Of a stretch of 8,168 bases of DNA, positions 1 through 8,168 are shown piece by piece. Location of the stretch: the NCBI GenBank assembly GCA_005883655.1, contig VBDA01000064.1, positions 5,439 through 13,606 on the forward strand. Direction: 5' to 3'. The notes under the pieces were generated by a model. That model made no database searches and was not told the DNA's origin. It saw nothing but the letters and a program-made list of their open reading frames with translations. The stretch's first letter is position 1, and the number at the start of each line of letters is the position of its first letter. The DNA comes from Betaproteobacteria bacterium. GTDB taxonomy: Bacteria; Pseudomonadota; Gammaproteobacteria; Burkholderiales; Casimicrobiaceae. Position numbers and translations under genes: made by a program.

Positions 1-1042
1 CGCTGCCATCCTGCAGATCGAATTTGGCGCCGACAAGGTGCTCGCGACGGCCGGCAATCTCAACAACGAGATCGGCTTGCCGCTGACCATTCTCCGCCTG
101 CGCCCGACGCACGCCGCCGCGGCAATCGAGATGGGCATGAATCACCATGGCGAAACCGCGACATTGTGCGCGATTGCCCAGCCCACCATCGGAGTGATCA
201 ACAACGCCCAGCGCGAGCACCAGGAATTCATGAAGAGCGTCGCCGACGTCGCCGCGGAGCACGCGTCCGTGCTCGGCGCATTGCCCGACGACGGCTGCGC
301 GGTGGTCAATGCCGACGACGACTTCGCGGTGTTCTGGCGTGAAGTCGTGGCACGCCGCAACGCCGACGGCGCGTCGCTGGTCGTGCGCGATTTCGGGTTG
401 CGCGCACCGGCCGCGATCAGCGCGCGCTGTGAGACCCAGGCATGGGGAAGCAGCATAGAGGTGACGACTCCCGAGGGCGCCGCGACATTCGAGCTCAAGG
501 TTCCCGGGCGACACAACGTCTCCAATGCGTTGGCGGCGATCGCCGCGGCCACGGCGGCGGGTGCGAGGCTCGGCGCCGCGGCGACCGCGCTGACCGCGTT
601 TCGGCCGATCTCAGGTCGATTGCACGCGCATGTGGGTATCAGAGGGGCAACGATCATCGACGACACCTACAACGCCAATCCCGATTCGGTCAAAGCCGCG
701 ATCGCGGTGCTCGTGAACGCGGCGGGCGCGAAATGGCTGGTCTTGGGGGATATGGGAGAGGTCGGCGATCGGGGTCCGGCATTTCATCGCGAAATCGGCG
801 AGTACGCGCGCGCCGCCGGCGTCGATCGCCTGCTTGCGGTCGGAGACCTGGCGACTCACGCCGTCGAGGCATTTGGCCCGGGCGGAAAACACTATGCCGA
901 CCAGGTTTCCCTCGTCCACGAGCTGAACGCGGCGCTGGGGCGCGGGATGACCGTGCTCGTCAAGGGTTCGCGCTTCATGAAAATGGAGCGCGTCGTCGAG
1001 CGACTCGGGGAACCGAGGGAACTAACGGCAGGTGGCCGCTGA
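1..1042 (+). CDS. murF: UDP-MurNAc-tripeptide--D-Ala-D-Ala ligase MurF, 5'-truncated
   Basis: This cytoplasmic Mur ligase adds D-Ala-D-Ala to UDP-MurNAc-tripeptide using ATP, the last soluble step before lipid I. The reading frame is open from base 2, giving 346 visible residues and a TGA at 1040-1042. The family is usually about 450 residues, so roughly the first 110 are missing, including the N-terminal UDP-substrate domain and the GKT P-loop, which should lie just upstream of the window. Visible are the central-domain segments [22 protein letters not shown] and [10 protein letters not shown] (the Mur ligase Asn/His region), then the C-terminal domain with [12 protein letters not shown] (from base 653), LGDMGEVGD and [14 protein letters not shown]. 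The family call is secure. The GTG at base 38 is internal and not a start. The stop overlaps the mraY start by one base (TGATG). Nothing in the visible part looks damaged. Confidence 0.96.
   Translation, partial: AAILQIEFGADKVLATAGNLNNEIGLPLTILRLRPTHAAAAIEMGMNHHGETATLCAIAQPTIGVINNAQREHQEFMKSVADVAAEHASVLGALPDDGCAVVNADDDFAVFWREVVARRNADGASLVVRDFGLRAPAAISARCETQAWGSSIEVTTPEGAATFELKVPGRHNVSNALAAIAAATAAGARLGAAATALTAFRPISGRLHAHVGIRGATIIDDTYNANPDSVKAAIAVLVNAAGAKWLVLGDMGEVGDRGPAFHREIGEYARAAGVDRLLAVGDLATHAVEAFGPGGKHYADQVSLVHELNAALGRGMTVLVKGSRFMKMERVVERLGEPRELTAGGR
1030..1035 (+). promoter_or_regulatory. Probable ribosome-binding site of mraY
   Basis: AGGTGG, one mismatch from AGGAGG, lies six bases before the mraY ATG at 1042 and inside the last codons of murF. 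A second purine run (GAGGGA, 1015-1020) is too far upstream to serve this start. Spacing and match are seen directly; function is inferred. Confidence 0.5.
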
Positions 1043-2193
1043 TGCTGCTCGCGCTCGCCAACTGGATAGCATCGGATGTCCGAACGTTCAACGTGTTCGG
1101 CTACATCACGCTGCGCGCGGTGCTTGCGACCATAACCGCGCTGATGATCTCCTTTGTGGTCGGGCCGAGGATGATCAGAAAGCTCGCGCAATACAAGATC
1201 GGACAATCCGTTCGCGACGATGGTCCGCAGACGCACCTGACCAAGGCCGGAACGCCGACCATGGGTGGGGCGCTGATCCTGGTGTCGATCGTGATCACGA
1301 CGCTGCTTTGGGCGGATCTTCGCAACCGGTTCGTATGGGTGGTGCTGCTGGTAACGCTCGGCTTCGGCGCGATCGGATGGATCGACGATTATCGCAAGGT
1401 CGTGCACCGCAATCCGAAAGGACTCTCGGTGCGGGCCAAGTTGTTCTGGCAGTCGGTGATCGGGCTCGTTGCCGCCGTGTATCTCGCTTTTTCGGTGTCG
1501 TCGCCTTCGACGGCGCAATTTTTGCAGCTCTTTTTTGCGTGGCTCTCGAGCGGCTTTAATCTGGACTTGCCGCCCAAGGCCGATCTGATCGTCCCCTTCT
1601 TCAAGACCGTGTCGTACCCGCTTGGCGTCTGGGGCTTCATCGTTCTGTCCTACTGCGTCATCGTCGGCTCGAGCAACGCGGTCAATCTCACCGACGGGCT
1701 CGATGGGCTGGCGATCATGCCGACGGTGATGGTCGGAGCAGCGCTGGGCATCTTCGCCTACGTCACCGGGCGCGCTGATTTTTCGTCGTATCTTTTCCTG
1801 CCGCATATTCCGGGCGCGGGCGAGCTGACGGTGTTCTGCGCGGCGATCGCCGGCGCGGGTCTGGGATTCCTGTGGTTCAACGCCTATCCGGCCGAAGTGT
1901 TCATGGGTGACGTCGGCGCGCTTGGGCTAGGCGCGGCACTGGGCGCGATCGCCGTCATCGTGCGCCAGGAGATCGTCCTGTTTGTCATGGGTGGCGTATT
2001 TGTCATCGAGACCCTGTCGGTGGTCATTCAGGTCATTTCATTCAAGCTTACCGGCAGGCGCGTTTTTCGCATGGCGCCTCTCCATCATCACTATGAGCTC
2101 AAAGGGTGGAAAGAGAATCAGGTGGTGGTGAGGTTCTGGATAGTCACCATGCTCCTGGTGTTGTTCGGACTTACGACCTTGAAGCTCAGATGA
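1042..2193 (+). CDS. mraY: Phospho-N-acetylmuramoyl-pentapeptide-transferase MraY
   Basis: MraY is an inner-membrane enzyme that transfers phospho-MurNAc-pentapeptide from its UDP carrier to undecaprenyl phosphate, forming lipid I; it is the target of nucleoside antibiotics such as tunicamycin. The protein is 383 aa, longer than the 360 aa of E. coli, with the extra length around residues 150-200 (a loop reading about [16 protein letters not shown]), as in other Betaproteobacteria. It has about ten hydrophobic segments. Signature motifs in order: KAGTPTMGG (about 70-78), IDDY with catalytic-site D115 and D116, [12 protein letters not shown] (212-223), FMGDVGAL with D290, and PLHHHYE with H348-H350. 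All metal-binding and catalytic acids expected of the family are present. The ATG overlaps the murF stop by one base and has a moderate ribosome-binding site (AGGTGG). The 3' end overlaps murD as ATGA. An upstream in-frame extension is open but runs through murF coding sequence and has no MraY similarity. Confidence 0.98.
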   Translation: MLLALANWIASDVRTFNVFGYITLRAVLATITALMISFVVGPRMIRKLAQYKIGQSVRDDGPQTHLTKAGTPTMGGALILVSIVITTLLWADLRNRFVWVVLLVTLGFGAIGWIDDYRKVVHRNPKGLSVRAKLFWQSVIGLVAAVYLAFSVSSPSTAQFLQLFFAWLSSGFNLDLPPKADLIVPFFKTVSYPLGVWGFIVLSYCVIVGSSNAVNLTDGLDGLAIMPTVMVGAALGIFAYVTGRADFSSYLFLPHIPGAGELTVFCAAIAGAGLGFLWFNAYPAEVFMGDVGALGLGAALGAIAVIVRQEIVLFVMGGVFVIETLSVVIQVISFKLTGRRVFRMAPLHHHYELKGWKENQVVVRFWIVTMLLVLFGLTTLKLR

Positions 2194-3578
2194 CGACGAG
2201 CTTGCGCAACCGGAACGTGGTCGTTCTCGGCCTTGGGCTCACGGGTCTGTCGGCGGCGCGCTGGGCCACGCGTCGTGGCGCGCATGTCACGGTCGCCGAC
2301 ACGCGCGCGGATCCGCCTTGCGCGGGAGCGCTCGCCACCGAGCTCGCCCGGGTGCCGGTCCTCAAGGGACCATTCTCCGACGACACCTTTGCCGGTGCCG
2401 ATCTGGTGGTGATAAGTCCGGGCATTGCCAAGGCGCTGCCCGCGATCCAGGCCGCGGTCGCGCGTGGTGTCGAACTGGTCGGCGACATCGAGCTCTTTGC
2501 CCGCGCTCTGCCGCCGGGTCAGCGGGTGCTGGCAGTCACCGGCTCGAACGGAAAGAGCACGGTGTCGGCGCTGACCGGCGAGCTTGTCCGGGCCGCCGGT
2601 CTCAGCGCCGCGGTCATTGGCAACATCGGCGAGCCGGTCCTCGATGCGCTCGCGGAGCATGAGGACGGCGCGCCGTGGCCGGACGTGTTCGTGCTCGAAC
2701 TGTCGAGCTTCCAACTGGAAACCACGACAGGCCTGCGGCCGATCGCGGCGACCGTGCTCAACGTTACTGAGAATCATCTCGATCGCTATTCCGGTATCGA
2801 CGATTATGCAGCGGCGAAGGAGCGCATTTTCATCGCCGGCGGAGAGCAAGTGCTCAATCGCGACGATGCACGGTCGCTCGCGATGCGCCTTCCCGGTCGC
2901 ATGGTGCAGACCTTCGGTGCCGATGCGCCCGCAATCGAGAGCGATTGGGGCCTGGTTCAACGCAGCGGCTCGGATGCTTCCTGGCTCTCGCGTGGCGGCG
3001 CGATCCTGCTCGCGGCTGACGAGCTCGCGCTCGTCGGCAAACATAACGCGCTGAATGCGCTCGCCGCGCTTGCGCTCACCTCCACCGTCGGCGCGATCGA
3101 TGCCGCGGTGCTGACAGCGCTCGCCGCGTTTCAAGGGCTGCCGCACCGGATGGAACGCGTTGCCGACATCGGCGGAATCCTGTTCGTCAACGACTCCAAA
3201 GGAACGACCGTCGCGGCGACTCTCGCGGCATTGGAAGGCATCGGCCGTCCGTCGGTGCTGATCGCCGGCGGCGACGGCAAGGGACAGGACTTTCTGCCGC
3301 TTCGGTCGAGCGTCGAAAGCCGCTGCCGGGCGGTGATGCTGCTGGGACGCGACGCACCGACGATCGCGGCCGCACTGTCGGGGGTGACCCGGGCGATCGA
3401 GTTTGCGCCGGCGCTCGAAGTCGCAGTGGCCCGGGCGATCGCGCATGCGCGGCCCGGCGATGCGGTCCTGTTGTCCCCGGCATGCGCGAGCCTCGATATG
3501 TTCCGCGACTACCGCGAGCGCGGCGATCGGTTCAAGGCTGCCGTGGCGGCGCACGCGATGGAGGCTGCGCATGCCTAG
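2190..3578 (+). CDS. murD: UDP-N-acetylmuramoylalanine--D-glutamate ligase MurD
   Basis: Cytoplasmic ATP-dependent ligase adding D-Glu to UDP-MurNAc-L-Ala. The protein is 462 aa, normal for the family. The N-terminal Rossmann-like domain starts with [16 protein letters not shown]. The central ATPase domain has the P-loop TGSNGKST (K122), LELSSFQLE (E170, Mg2+ ligand position), [10 protein letters not shown] (H196, Mg2+ ligand position) and AAAKERIF, where K210 matches the carbamylated lysine. The C-terminal domain has [15 protein letters not shown] (334-348), [11 protein letters not shown], and [12 protein letters not shown] with S429 at the D-Glu/UMA-binding serine position. The ATG at 2190 was chosen because it forms ATGA with the mraY stop and gives the usual N-terminus directly before the Rossmann strand; the frame opens further upstream (to 2106) only inside mraY. 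Two motif positions differ from the common form: N195 where Asp is usual (EDH) and T340 where Asn is usual (KGTN). No clear ribosome-binding site precedes it, so translational coupling to mraY is likely. Confidence 0.97.
   Translation: MTTSLRNRNVVVLGLGLTGLSAARWATRRGAHVTVADTRADPPCAGALATELARVPVLKGPFSDDTFAGADLVVISPGIAKALPAIQAAVARGVELVGDIELFARALPPGQRVLAVTGSNGKSTVSALTGELVRAAGLSAAVIGNIGEPVLDALAEHEDGAPWPDVFVLELSSFQLETTTGLRPIAATVLNVTENHLDRYSGIDDYAAAKERIFIAGGEQVLNRDDARSLAMRLPGRMVQTFGADAPAIESDWGLVQRSGSDASWLSRGGAILLAADELALVGKHNALNALAALALTSTVGAIDAAVLTALAAFQGLPHRMERVADIGGILFVNDSKGTTVAATLAALEGIGRPSVLIAGGDGKGQDFLPLRSSVESRCRAVMLLGRDAPTIAAALSGVTRAIEFAPALEVAVARAIAHARPGDAVLLSPACASLDMFRDYRERGDRFKAAVAAHAMEAAHA
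3560..3564 (+). promoter_or_regulatory. Ribosome-binding site of ftsW, supports start at 3571
   Basis: GGAGG lies in the last codons of murD, six bases before ATG 3571. It is the best match to the anti-Shine-Dalgarno sequence at any gene junction in the window. It favours the upstream ftsW start over the internal ATG at 3649, which has no such site nearby. Confidence 0.7.
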
Positions 3579-4797
3579 AGACACCGGCCTCTTGTCGACC
3601 TTGCCGCGGTTCTCTGCGCTTGCCGCGCTTCCGCGCGAGGGCCGCACCATGCTCAACTACGACGTCACCCTCGCTTGGGCTAGCTTGCTGCTGCTCGCGA
3701 TCGGGCTGGTGATGGTGTATTCGGCGTCGATCGCGATGGCCGAGGCGTCGGCGTACACGGGATATCGGCCCTGGTATTTTCTTGCCCGCCACGCGGTATT
3801 CGTGGTCGCCGGGCTGTTGGCCGCGCTCGTCGCGTTCCAGGTGCCGCTCAAAGGCTGGCAGCGCGCGGCGCCGTACCTCTTCATGCTCGGTGCGCTGCTG
3901 CTGGTAGCGGTCCTCGTGCCCGCTCTTGGCAAGCAGGTGAACGGGAGCAAGCGCTGGCTGTCGCTTTACGTCGTCAATCTCCAGCCGTCGGAACTGATGA
4001 AGCTCTTCGTGGTGCTGTATGCCGCGAGCTACGCCGTGCGCAAGGCGTCGTTTCTCCACGCCGAGCAGCCGCTTCGGCAAACCTTGCTCAAGGGCTTTCT
4101 GCCGCTGCTGGCGGTGATGATCGCCACCGGTGCGCTGCTCCTGCACGAGCCGGATTTCGGCGCCTGCGTGGTCATCGTCGCGATCGCGTTCGGGATCCTG
4201 TTTCTCGGCGGGCTCGACTGGCGTCTCCTGATCGGGCTCGGCTTTCTGCTGCCAGTCGCGCTGTGGCTGATGATCCGTTTGGCGCCGTATCGGCTGCACC
4301 GCTTTACCGGTTTTCTCGATCCGTGGTCCGATCCGTTGGGCAAGGGCTATCAGCTCACGCATTCGCTGATCGCCTTCGGTCGAGGCGAATGGCTGGGCGT
4401 GGGCTTGGGCGCCAGCGTCGAAAAGCTGCTCTACCTTCCCGAGGCCCACACCGATTTCCTGCTGGCAGTCGTAGCAGAGGAGCTTGGTTTCGCCGGCGTG
4501 ACGCTGGTCGTCGTTCTCTTTGCGTGGTTGCTGGTGCGTGCTTACGCGATCGGGCGTCAGGCGGCGCGACTGGAGCGGCCTTTTTCGGCGCTGGTGGCGC
4601 ACGGAATAGGCATCTGGATCGGCGTGCAAACCTTTATCAACATCGGCGTGAACATGGGCGTGCTGCCCACCAAGGGGTTGACGCTTCCGTTGTTGTCGTT
4701 TGGCGGCAGCGGAATCCTCGCCAACTGCCTTGCGCTCGCGATCCTGATGCGCGTCGATTTCGAGAACCGAAGATTGCTGCGGGGCTTCACCGTATGA
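3571..4797 (+). CDS. ftsW: Septal peptidoglycan glycosyltransferase FtsW (SEDS family)
   Basis: FtsW is an integral membrane SEDS protein that polymerises lipid II into glycan strands at the division site, working with the transpeptidase FtsI (PBP3). The protein is 408 aa with about ten membrane segments; the first starts after [16 protein letters not shown]. Residues 1-26 form a polar, probably cytoplasmic extension, as in other betaproteobacterial FtsW proteins. Diagnostic motifs: PSELMK (139-144), [46 protein letters not shown], with D295 at the catalytic aspartate position (E. coli D297), and [15 protein letters not shown] (367-381). The long LPEAHTDF loop and a location between murD and murG identify FtsW rather than its paralogue RodA. 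ATG 3571 overlaps the murD stop by eight bases and has a GGAGG site six bases upstream; ATG 3649 would give a 382-aa protein that still contains all membrane segments. Confidence 0.96.
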   Translation: MPRDTGLLSTLPRFSALAALPREGRTMLNYDVTLAWASLLLLAIGLVMVYSASIAMAEASAYTGYRPWYFLARHAVFVVAGLLAALVAFQVPLKGWQRAAPYLFMLGALLLVAVLVPALGKQVNGSKRWLSLYVVNLQPSELMKLFVVLYAASYAVRKASFLHAEQPLRQTLLKGFLPLLAVMIATGALLLHEPDFGACVVIVAIAFGILFLGGLDWRLLIGLGFLLPVALWLMIRLAPYRLHRFTGFLDPWSDPLGKGYQLTHSLIAFGRGEWLGVGLGASVEKLLYLPEAHTDFLLAVVAEELGFAGVTLVVVLFAWLLVRAYAIGRQAARLERPFSALVAHGIGIWIGVQTFINIGVNMGVLPTKGLTLPLLSFGGSGILANCLALAILMRVDFENRRLLRGFTV

Positions 4798-5876
4798 GCG
4801 ACACGGTCATGATCACGACGGGCGGCACGGGAGGCCATATTTTCCCCGGCCTCGCTGTCGCGTCGCGGCTTGTCGCCAAGGGCTGCAAAGTGTTCTGGCT
4901 CGGCACGCGCGACGGCATCGAGGCACGGCTGGTCCCGCAGCATGGCGTGGACTTCGAAGCGATACGCTTTGGCGGCGTGCGCGGCAAGGGACTCAAACGC
5001 TTGTTCCTCGGTCCGTTCTCGCTATTGCTCGCGTTCTGGCAAAGCCTTCGCGTGATTCGCCGCCGTGCGCCGGACGTAGTGCTCGGTCTCGGCGGGTTCG
5101 CGTCGTTCCCGGGTGCGCTGATGGGCGTCGCCTGGGGACGGCCGCTGGCGATTCACGATGCCAACGCGGTGGCAGGACTTGCCAATCGCATTCTTGCCTT
5201 TGGCGCCGATCGTATCCTGCTCGGCTTTCCGGATGCGCTGCGCGGCAAGCACGCGGCGAAGGTGCAGTGGGTCGGCAATCCGCTGCGCGATGACATCGTC
5301 GCCGTGGCGCGACCCGAGCAGCGCTTCGCCGGACGTAAGGGTCCGCTCAAGCTGCTCGTTCTCGGCGGCAGCCTGGGCGCGGTGGCGTTGAACGAGCGTG
5401 TTCCGTCAGCGCTGGCGCTGCTGGCCCCATCGCAGCGTCCGCAAGTGACGCATCAGGCCGGAGATGCGCACCTCGAGGCGCTTCGCCGCGCGTATGCGGA
5501 AGCGGGTGCCGCCGCCGAATGCGTTGCGTTCATCGCCGACATGGCGAGCCGCTACGCCGAGGCCGATCTGGTCGTTTGTCGCGGCGGCGCGCTCACCGTC
5601 GCCGAACTCGCCGCGGTGGGCGTGGGCAGCGTGATCGTGCCTCTTCCAGGAGCGATTGCCGACGAGCAGACGCATAACGCGCGTTTCCTGGTCGACGCCG
5701 GCGCCGCAAGCCTGGTGCCTCAACCCGAACTGACGCCGCAGTTCCTCGCAGACATGCTCGCCGGTTATGACCGCGAGCGCTTGCTGGCGATGGCCATCTT
5801 GGCGCGCAGCGTAGCGCGCACCGACGCGACCGAGCGGGTTGCCGACGCGTGCATGGAACTGGCGCGATCCCGATGA
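4794..5876 (+). CDS. murG: UDP-GlcNAc:lipid I N-acetylglucosaminyltransferase MurG
   Basis: MurG is a GT-B fold enzyme (GT28 family) bound to the inner face of the membrane; it adds GlcNAc to lipid I to make lipid II, the substrate of FtsW encoded just upstream. The protein is 360 aa, full length. The N-terminal domain has the glycine-rich [14 protein letters not shown] (G10-H15 core), GGVRGKGLK followed by a hydrophobic/basic stretch (about 67-93) that may contact the membrane, and [10 protein letters not shown]. The C-terminal donor-binding domain has GNPLR (R165), GGSLGA (S193), [16 protein letters not shown] (A266-T268, E271) and a Gln at Q292; these match the UDP-GlcNAc contacts known from E. 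coli MurG. Departures from the usual motifs: HDAN (121-124) in place of HEQN, and [11 protein letters not shown] (from L284), where relatives usually have PHA.DDHQT. The start overlaps the ftsW stop as ATGA, with only a weak GGGG upstream. Confidence 0.97.
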   Translation: MSDTVMITTGGTGGHIFPGLAVASRLVAKGCKVFWLGTRDGIEARLVPQHGVDFEAIRFGGVRGKGLKRLFLGPFSLLLAFWQSLRVIRRRAPDVVLGLGGFASFPGALMGVAWGRPLAIHDANAVAGLANRILAFGADRILLGFPDALRGKHAAKVQWVGNPLRDDIVAVARPEQRFAGRKGPLKLLVLGGSLGAVALNERVPSALALLAPSQRPQVTHQAGDAHLEALRRAYAEAGAAAECVAFIADMASRYAEADLVVCRGGALTVAELAAVGVGSVIVPLPGAIADEQTHNARFLVDAGAASLVPQPELTPQFLADMLAGYDRERLLAMAILARSVARTDATERVADACMELARSR

Positions 5877-7258
5877 AGCACAAAGTCAAACGCGTTCACT
5901 TTGTCGGCATCGGTGGCGCCGGCATGAGCGGCATTGCGGAAGTGCTGTTGACCCAGGGTTATCAGGTCAGCGGATCGGACGTTGCGGCGACGACCGTGAC
6001 ACGCCGCCTGATCGCACTGGGTGCCCGCATCGCGATGGGCCACGCTGCCGACAATATCGCCGGCGCGGATGTCGTCGTCGTGTCGACTGCCGTGGCTCAC
6101 GATAATCCCGAGATCGCCGCGGCGCGGGAAAAAGGCGTTCCGGTGGTGCCACGCGCATTGATGCTGGCGGAACTGATGCGGCTCAAACAGGGGATCGCCG
6201 TGGCCGGGACGCATGGCAAGACGACGACCACCAGTCTTATCGCCAGCGTACTTGCGGAGGGCGGGCTGGATCCGACGTTCGTCATCGGCGGCCGGCTGGT
6301 CTCCGCGGATGCCAACGCGAGGCTGGGCAAAGGCGAGTTTCTGGTCGCCGAAGCCGATGAATCGGACGCGTCGTTTCTGGTGCTGCAACCGGTCCTGGCA
6401 GTGATTACCAACATCGACGCCGATCACATGGAAACCTACGAACACGATTTCGCGAAGCTCAAGGAAGCGTTCGTCAATTTTGCACAACGACTGCCCTTCT
6501 ACGGAACCGCGGTGCTATGCATCGACGACGCCAATGTTCGCGACATCATTCCGGCGATTACCAAGTCCATTGTCACCTACGGGTTCGCCGACGACGCGCA
6601 GCTTCGGGCGCAAGACGTCGATCATGCGCAGGGGCGGATGCGCTTCGTGGCGTCAAGCGCAAAGATGCAGCCGCTGTCGGTGGAGCTCAATCTCGCGGGC
6701 GTGCACAATGTGCAAAATGCCCTTGCGGCCATCGCCGTGGGACGCGAGGCGGGCGTTGCCGACGGGGCCATCGCCAAGGCGCTGTCGGAGTTCAAAGGCG
6801 TAGGTCGCCGGTTTCAGCGCTTTGGCGAAATCGCCACACCGGGTGGCGGCTCGTTCACCCTGATCGACGACTACGGCCACCACCCCACCGAAATGGCGGC
6901 GACTCTCGACGCCGTGCGCCGCAGCTTTCCCGGGCGACGCCTGGTGCTCGCATTCCAGCCGCATCGTTACACGCGAACGCGCGATCTGTTCGAGGATTTC
7001 GTCAAGGTGCTGTCGACCGCGGACGCGCTGCTGGTGGCCGATGTCTATCCAGCCGGCGAGGCTCCGATCGTCGCCGCCGATGGACGCGCGCTGACGCGCG
7101 CATTGCGCATCGGCGGCAGGATCGAGCCGGTATTCGTCGAAGACGTCTCCGAAATGCCGGCGGCGATTCGCGCCATCGTCCGCGATGGCGACGTGGTGCT
7201 GACGATGGGCGCCGGGTCCATCGGGCAGGTTTCGCCACTCGTGGCTGCCAGCACATGA
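5873..7258 (+). CDS. murC: UDP-N-acetylmuramate--L-alanine ligase MurC
   Basis: First of the cytoplasmic Mur ligases: it adds L-Ala to UDP-MurNAc using ATP. The protein is 461 aa, within the family range. In order: the N-terminal Rossmann domain [17 protein letters not shown] (from about residue 8) that binds the UDP-sugar, the P-loop [10 protein letters not shown] with K116, [10 protein letters not shown] with E163 as a Mg2+-site glutamate, [10 protein letters not shown] with H185, [17 protein letters not shown] in the adenine/ribose region, and the C-terminal DDYGHHPTE (332-340) with FQPHRYTRT. All expected catalytic positions are present. ATG 5873 was chosen because it forms ATGA with the murG stop and yields the N-terminus [12 protein letters not shown], placing the dinucleotide-binding-like loop at its normal distance; an in-frame ATG at 5849 lies within murG and would add only eight residues. 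There is no evident ribosome-binding site, so coupling to murG is likely. The gene ends in an ATGA overlap with murB. Confidence 0.98.
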   Translation: MKHKVKRVHFVGIGGAGMSGIAEVLLTQGYQVSGSDVAATTVTRRLIALGARIAMGHAADNIAGADVVVVSTAVAHDNPEIAAAREKGVPVVPRALMLAELMRLKQGIAVAGTHGKTTTTSLIASVLAEGGLDPTFVIGGRLVSADANARLGKGEFLVAEADESDASFLVLQPVLAVITNIDADHMETYEHDFAKLKEAFVNFAQRLPFYGTAVLCIDDANVRDIIPAITKSIVTYGFADDAQLRAQDVDHAQGRMRFVASSAKMQPLSVELNLAGVHNVQNALAAIAVGREAGVADGAIAKALSEFKGVGRRFQRFGEIATPGGGSFTLIDDYGHHPTEMAATLDAVRRSFPGRRLVLAFQPHRYTRTRDLFEDFVKVLSTADALLVADVYPAGEAPIVAADGRALTRALRIGGRIEPVFVEDVSEMPAAIRAIVRDGDVVLTMGAGSIGQVSPLVAAST

Positions 7259-8168
7259 TCATGACCGAGCCACTTCATTTCACCGGCATGCGCGGCAAGC
7301 TCAGCCGCGACGAGCCGCTGGCGCGACATACCGCCTGGCGCTGCGGTGGCAAGGCCGACTTAGCCTTCGCCCCGGCGGATCGCGACGACCTTGCAGCGTT
7401 CCTGCGACAGTTGCGCAAGGACGACCCGTTGACCGTCATCGGACTCGGCAGCAACCTGCTGGTTCGCGACGGAGGCGTCCGCGGCGCGGTGGTGCTCATG
7501 CATGCACCGGGAGGAGTGCTCGCGGTTGCCGACGGTTTTGTCTACGCGGAAGCCGGCGTCGCAAGCCCGAAGCTCGCTCGTTTCGCCGCGATGCACGATT
7601 GCGCCGAGGCGGAGTTTCTTGCGGGTGTGCCGGGCACCGTCGGTGGCGCACTGGCGATGAACGCCGGCTGTTATGGCGGCGAGACCTGGCGCAACGTCGC
7701 AAAGGTCGAGCTCGCCAGACGCGACGGCACCTTCGCCGTCCTCGAGCCGCGCGACTTCGCCGTCGCCTATCGCAGCGTCCTCTTCGCCGATGGCGGCTCC
7801 ATCGACGGGGTATTCACCGCCGCTTGGTTCCGCTTTCCGCACGGCGATTCGAGTCGCGCGCGCGAGCGCATCAAGGAGCTGCTGGCGAAGCGCATTGCGA
7901 CCCAGCCGCTCAACCTGCCGAACGCTGGCTCGGTATTTCGCAATCCCGAAGGCGACCACGCTGCGCGATTGATCGAAGCCTCCGGCCTTAAGGGACATGC
8001 CATCGGCGGAGCTTCGGTTTCGGAGAAGCATGCGAACTTCATCGTCAATCCGAACGGCGCGGCAAGAGCGGCCGATATCGAAGCGCTAATCGCGCATGTG
8101 CGCACGGTGGTCGCCGAAAAGACCGGCGTCGTCCTGGAGCCCGAAGTGCGAATCATCGGGGTGGCGGC
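7255..8168 (+). CDS. murB: UDP-N-acetylenolpyruvoylglucosamine reductase MurB, 3' end cut by window
   Basis: MurB is an FAD-containing cytoplasmic oxidoreductase that uses NADPH to reduce UDP-GlcNAc-enolpyruvate to UDP-MurNAc, the substrate of MurC encoded just upstream. The frame stays open to the window edge, giving 304 codons plus two bases. FAD-domain motifs: [13 protein letters not shown] (62-74) and [20 protein letters not shown]. Catalytic positions by comparison with E. coli: R173 (AYRS), S226 in NAGSVFRNP (the proton donor) and E297 in LEPEVRIIG. The GSVFRNP form and the short total length indicate the type II-like MurB lacking the loop of the E. coli type. Since LEPEVR lies near the C-terminus of such proteins, probably only a few residues are missing. 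The start forms ATGA with the murC stop; ATGs at 7261 and 7288 are possible alternatives, the last directly before the conserved N-terminus. No ribosome-binding site is evident at any of them. Confidence 0.96.
   Translation, partial: MIMTEPLHFTGMRGKLSRDEPLARHTAWRCGGKADLAFAPADRDDLAAFLRQLRKDDPLTVIGLGSNLLVRDGGVRGAVVLMHAPGGVLAVADGFVYAEAGVASPKLARFAAMHDCAEAEFLAGVPGTVGGALAMNAGCYGGETWRNVAKVELARRDGTFAVLEPRDFAVAYRSVLFADGGSIDGVFTAAWFRFPHGDSSRARERIKELLAKRIATQPLNLPNAGSVFRNPEGDHAARLIEASGLKGHAIGGASVSEKHANFIVNPNGAARAADIEALIAHVRTVVAEKTGVVLEPEVRIIGVA

Noticed and set aside
442..1041. Upstream in-frame extension of mraY to base 442
   Set aside because: The added residues are Arg- and Gly-rich nonsense from another frame of murF; MraY proteins begin at the equivalent of the ATG at 1042.
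892..1806. A 304-codon minus-strand open frame opposite the murF end and mraY
   Set aside because: It is the same kind of shadow of a membrane-protein gene, dominated by Arg, Asp, His and Gln, with no support from motifs or spacing.
2118..3656. A 512-codon open frame on the minus strand opposite murD and the start of ftsW
   Set aside because: It is explained by high GC and codon bias on the opposite strand. The translation is rich in Arg, Gln, His and Asp with no recognisable domain, and it lies across two certain genes.
536..4187. The palindrome GCGATCGC occurs six times (536, 698, 1843, 1945, 3435, 4180) and not after 4187, resembling the HIP1 octamer of cyanobacteria
   Set aside because: All six copies sit in the same codon phase and encode Ala-Ile-Ala with the preferred GCG and ATC codons, so protein sequence and codon choice explain them. 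The genes are not cyanobacterial. A count across the genome against a codon-shuffled control would be needed to revive the idea.
3532..4629. A 365-codon minus-strand open frame opposite ftsW
   Set aside because: Its composition is very polar and low in complexity (many Gln, Arg, His and Glu), the mirror image of hydrophobic membrane codons; no family is recognisable.
4263..4793. Upstream in-frame extension of murG to base 4263
   Set aside because: It overlaps ftsW coding sequence and has no similarity to MurG; the GGTGGH loop is placed correctly only with the start at 4794.

Overview
The window is one uninterrupted block of the dcw (division and cell wall) cluster, with every gene on the + strand in the order murF (5'-truncated) - mraY - murD - ftsW - murG - murC - murB (3'-truncated by at most a few codons). 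DNA is GC-rich with strongly G/C-biased third codon positions. The gene order, the MurF segment ending in [11 protein letters not shown], the lengthened MraY (383 aa), the cytoplasmic N-terminal extension of FtsW and the short-type MurB together resemble Betaproteobacteria (Burkholderiales or a near relative). This placement is by recognition of protein style, not by a search.

Layout: 1-1042 murF C-terminal three quarters; 1042-2193 mraY; 2190-3578 murD; 3571-4797 ftsW; 4794-5876 murG; 5873-7258 murC; 7255-8168 murB. There is no intergenic base: each start codon overlaps the stop of the gene before it (one TGATG, one 8-base overlap, four ATGA). I see no promoter, terminator, RNA gene, repeat, mobile element or CRISPR array, and no stretch without a gene. 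Transcription must start upstream of the window and most likely continues downstream; ddl, ftsQ, ftsA and ftsZ are expected next from other genomes.

The genes cover nearly all of lipid II synthesis and its use in septal wall. MurB reduces UDP-GlcNAc-enolpyruvate to UDP-MurNAc, MurC adds L-Ala, MurD adds D-Glu, (MurE, not in the window, adds the third residue), and MurF adds D-Ala-D-Ala. MraY moves phospho-MurNAc-pentapeptide onto undecaprenyl phosphate to give lipid I, MurG adds GlcNAc to give lipid II, and FtsW polymerises lipid II at the septum.

I found no undescribed system. The points worth a second look are small: unusual residues in otherwise conserved MurG and MurD motifs, and a pattern in which the two membrane-protein genes are the only ones with a clear ribosome-binding site and a junction that is not ATGA.
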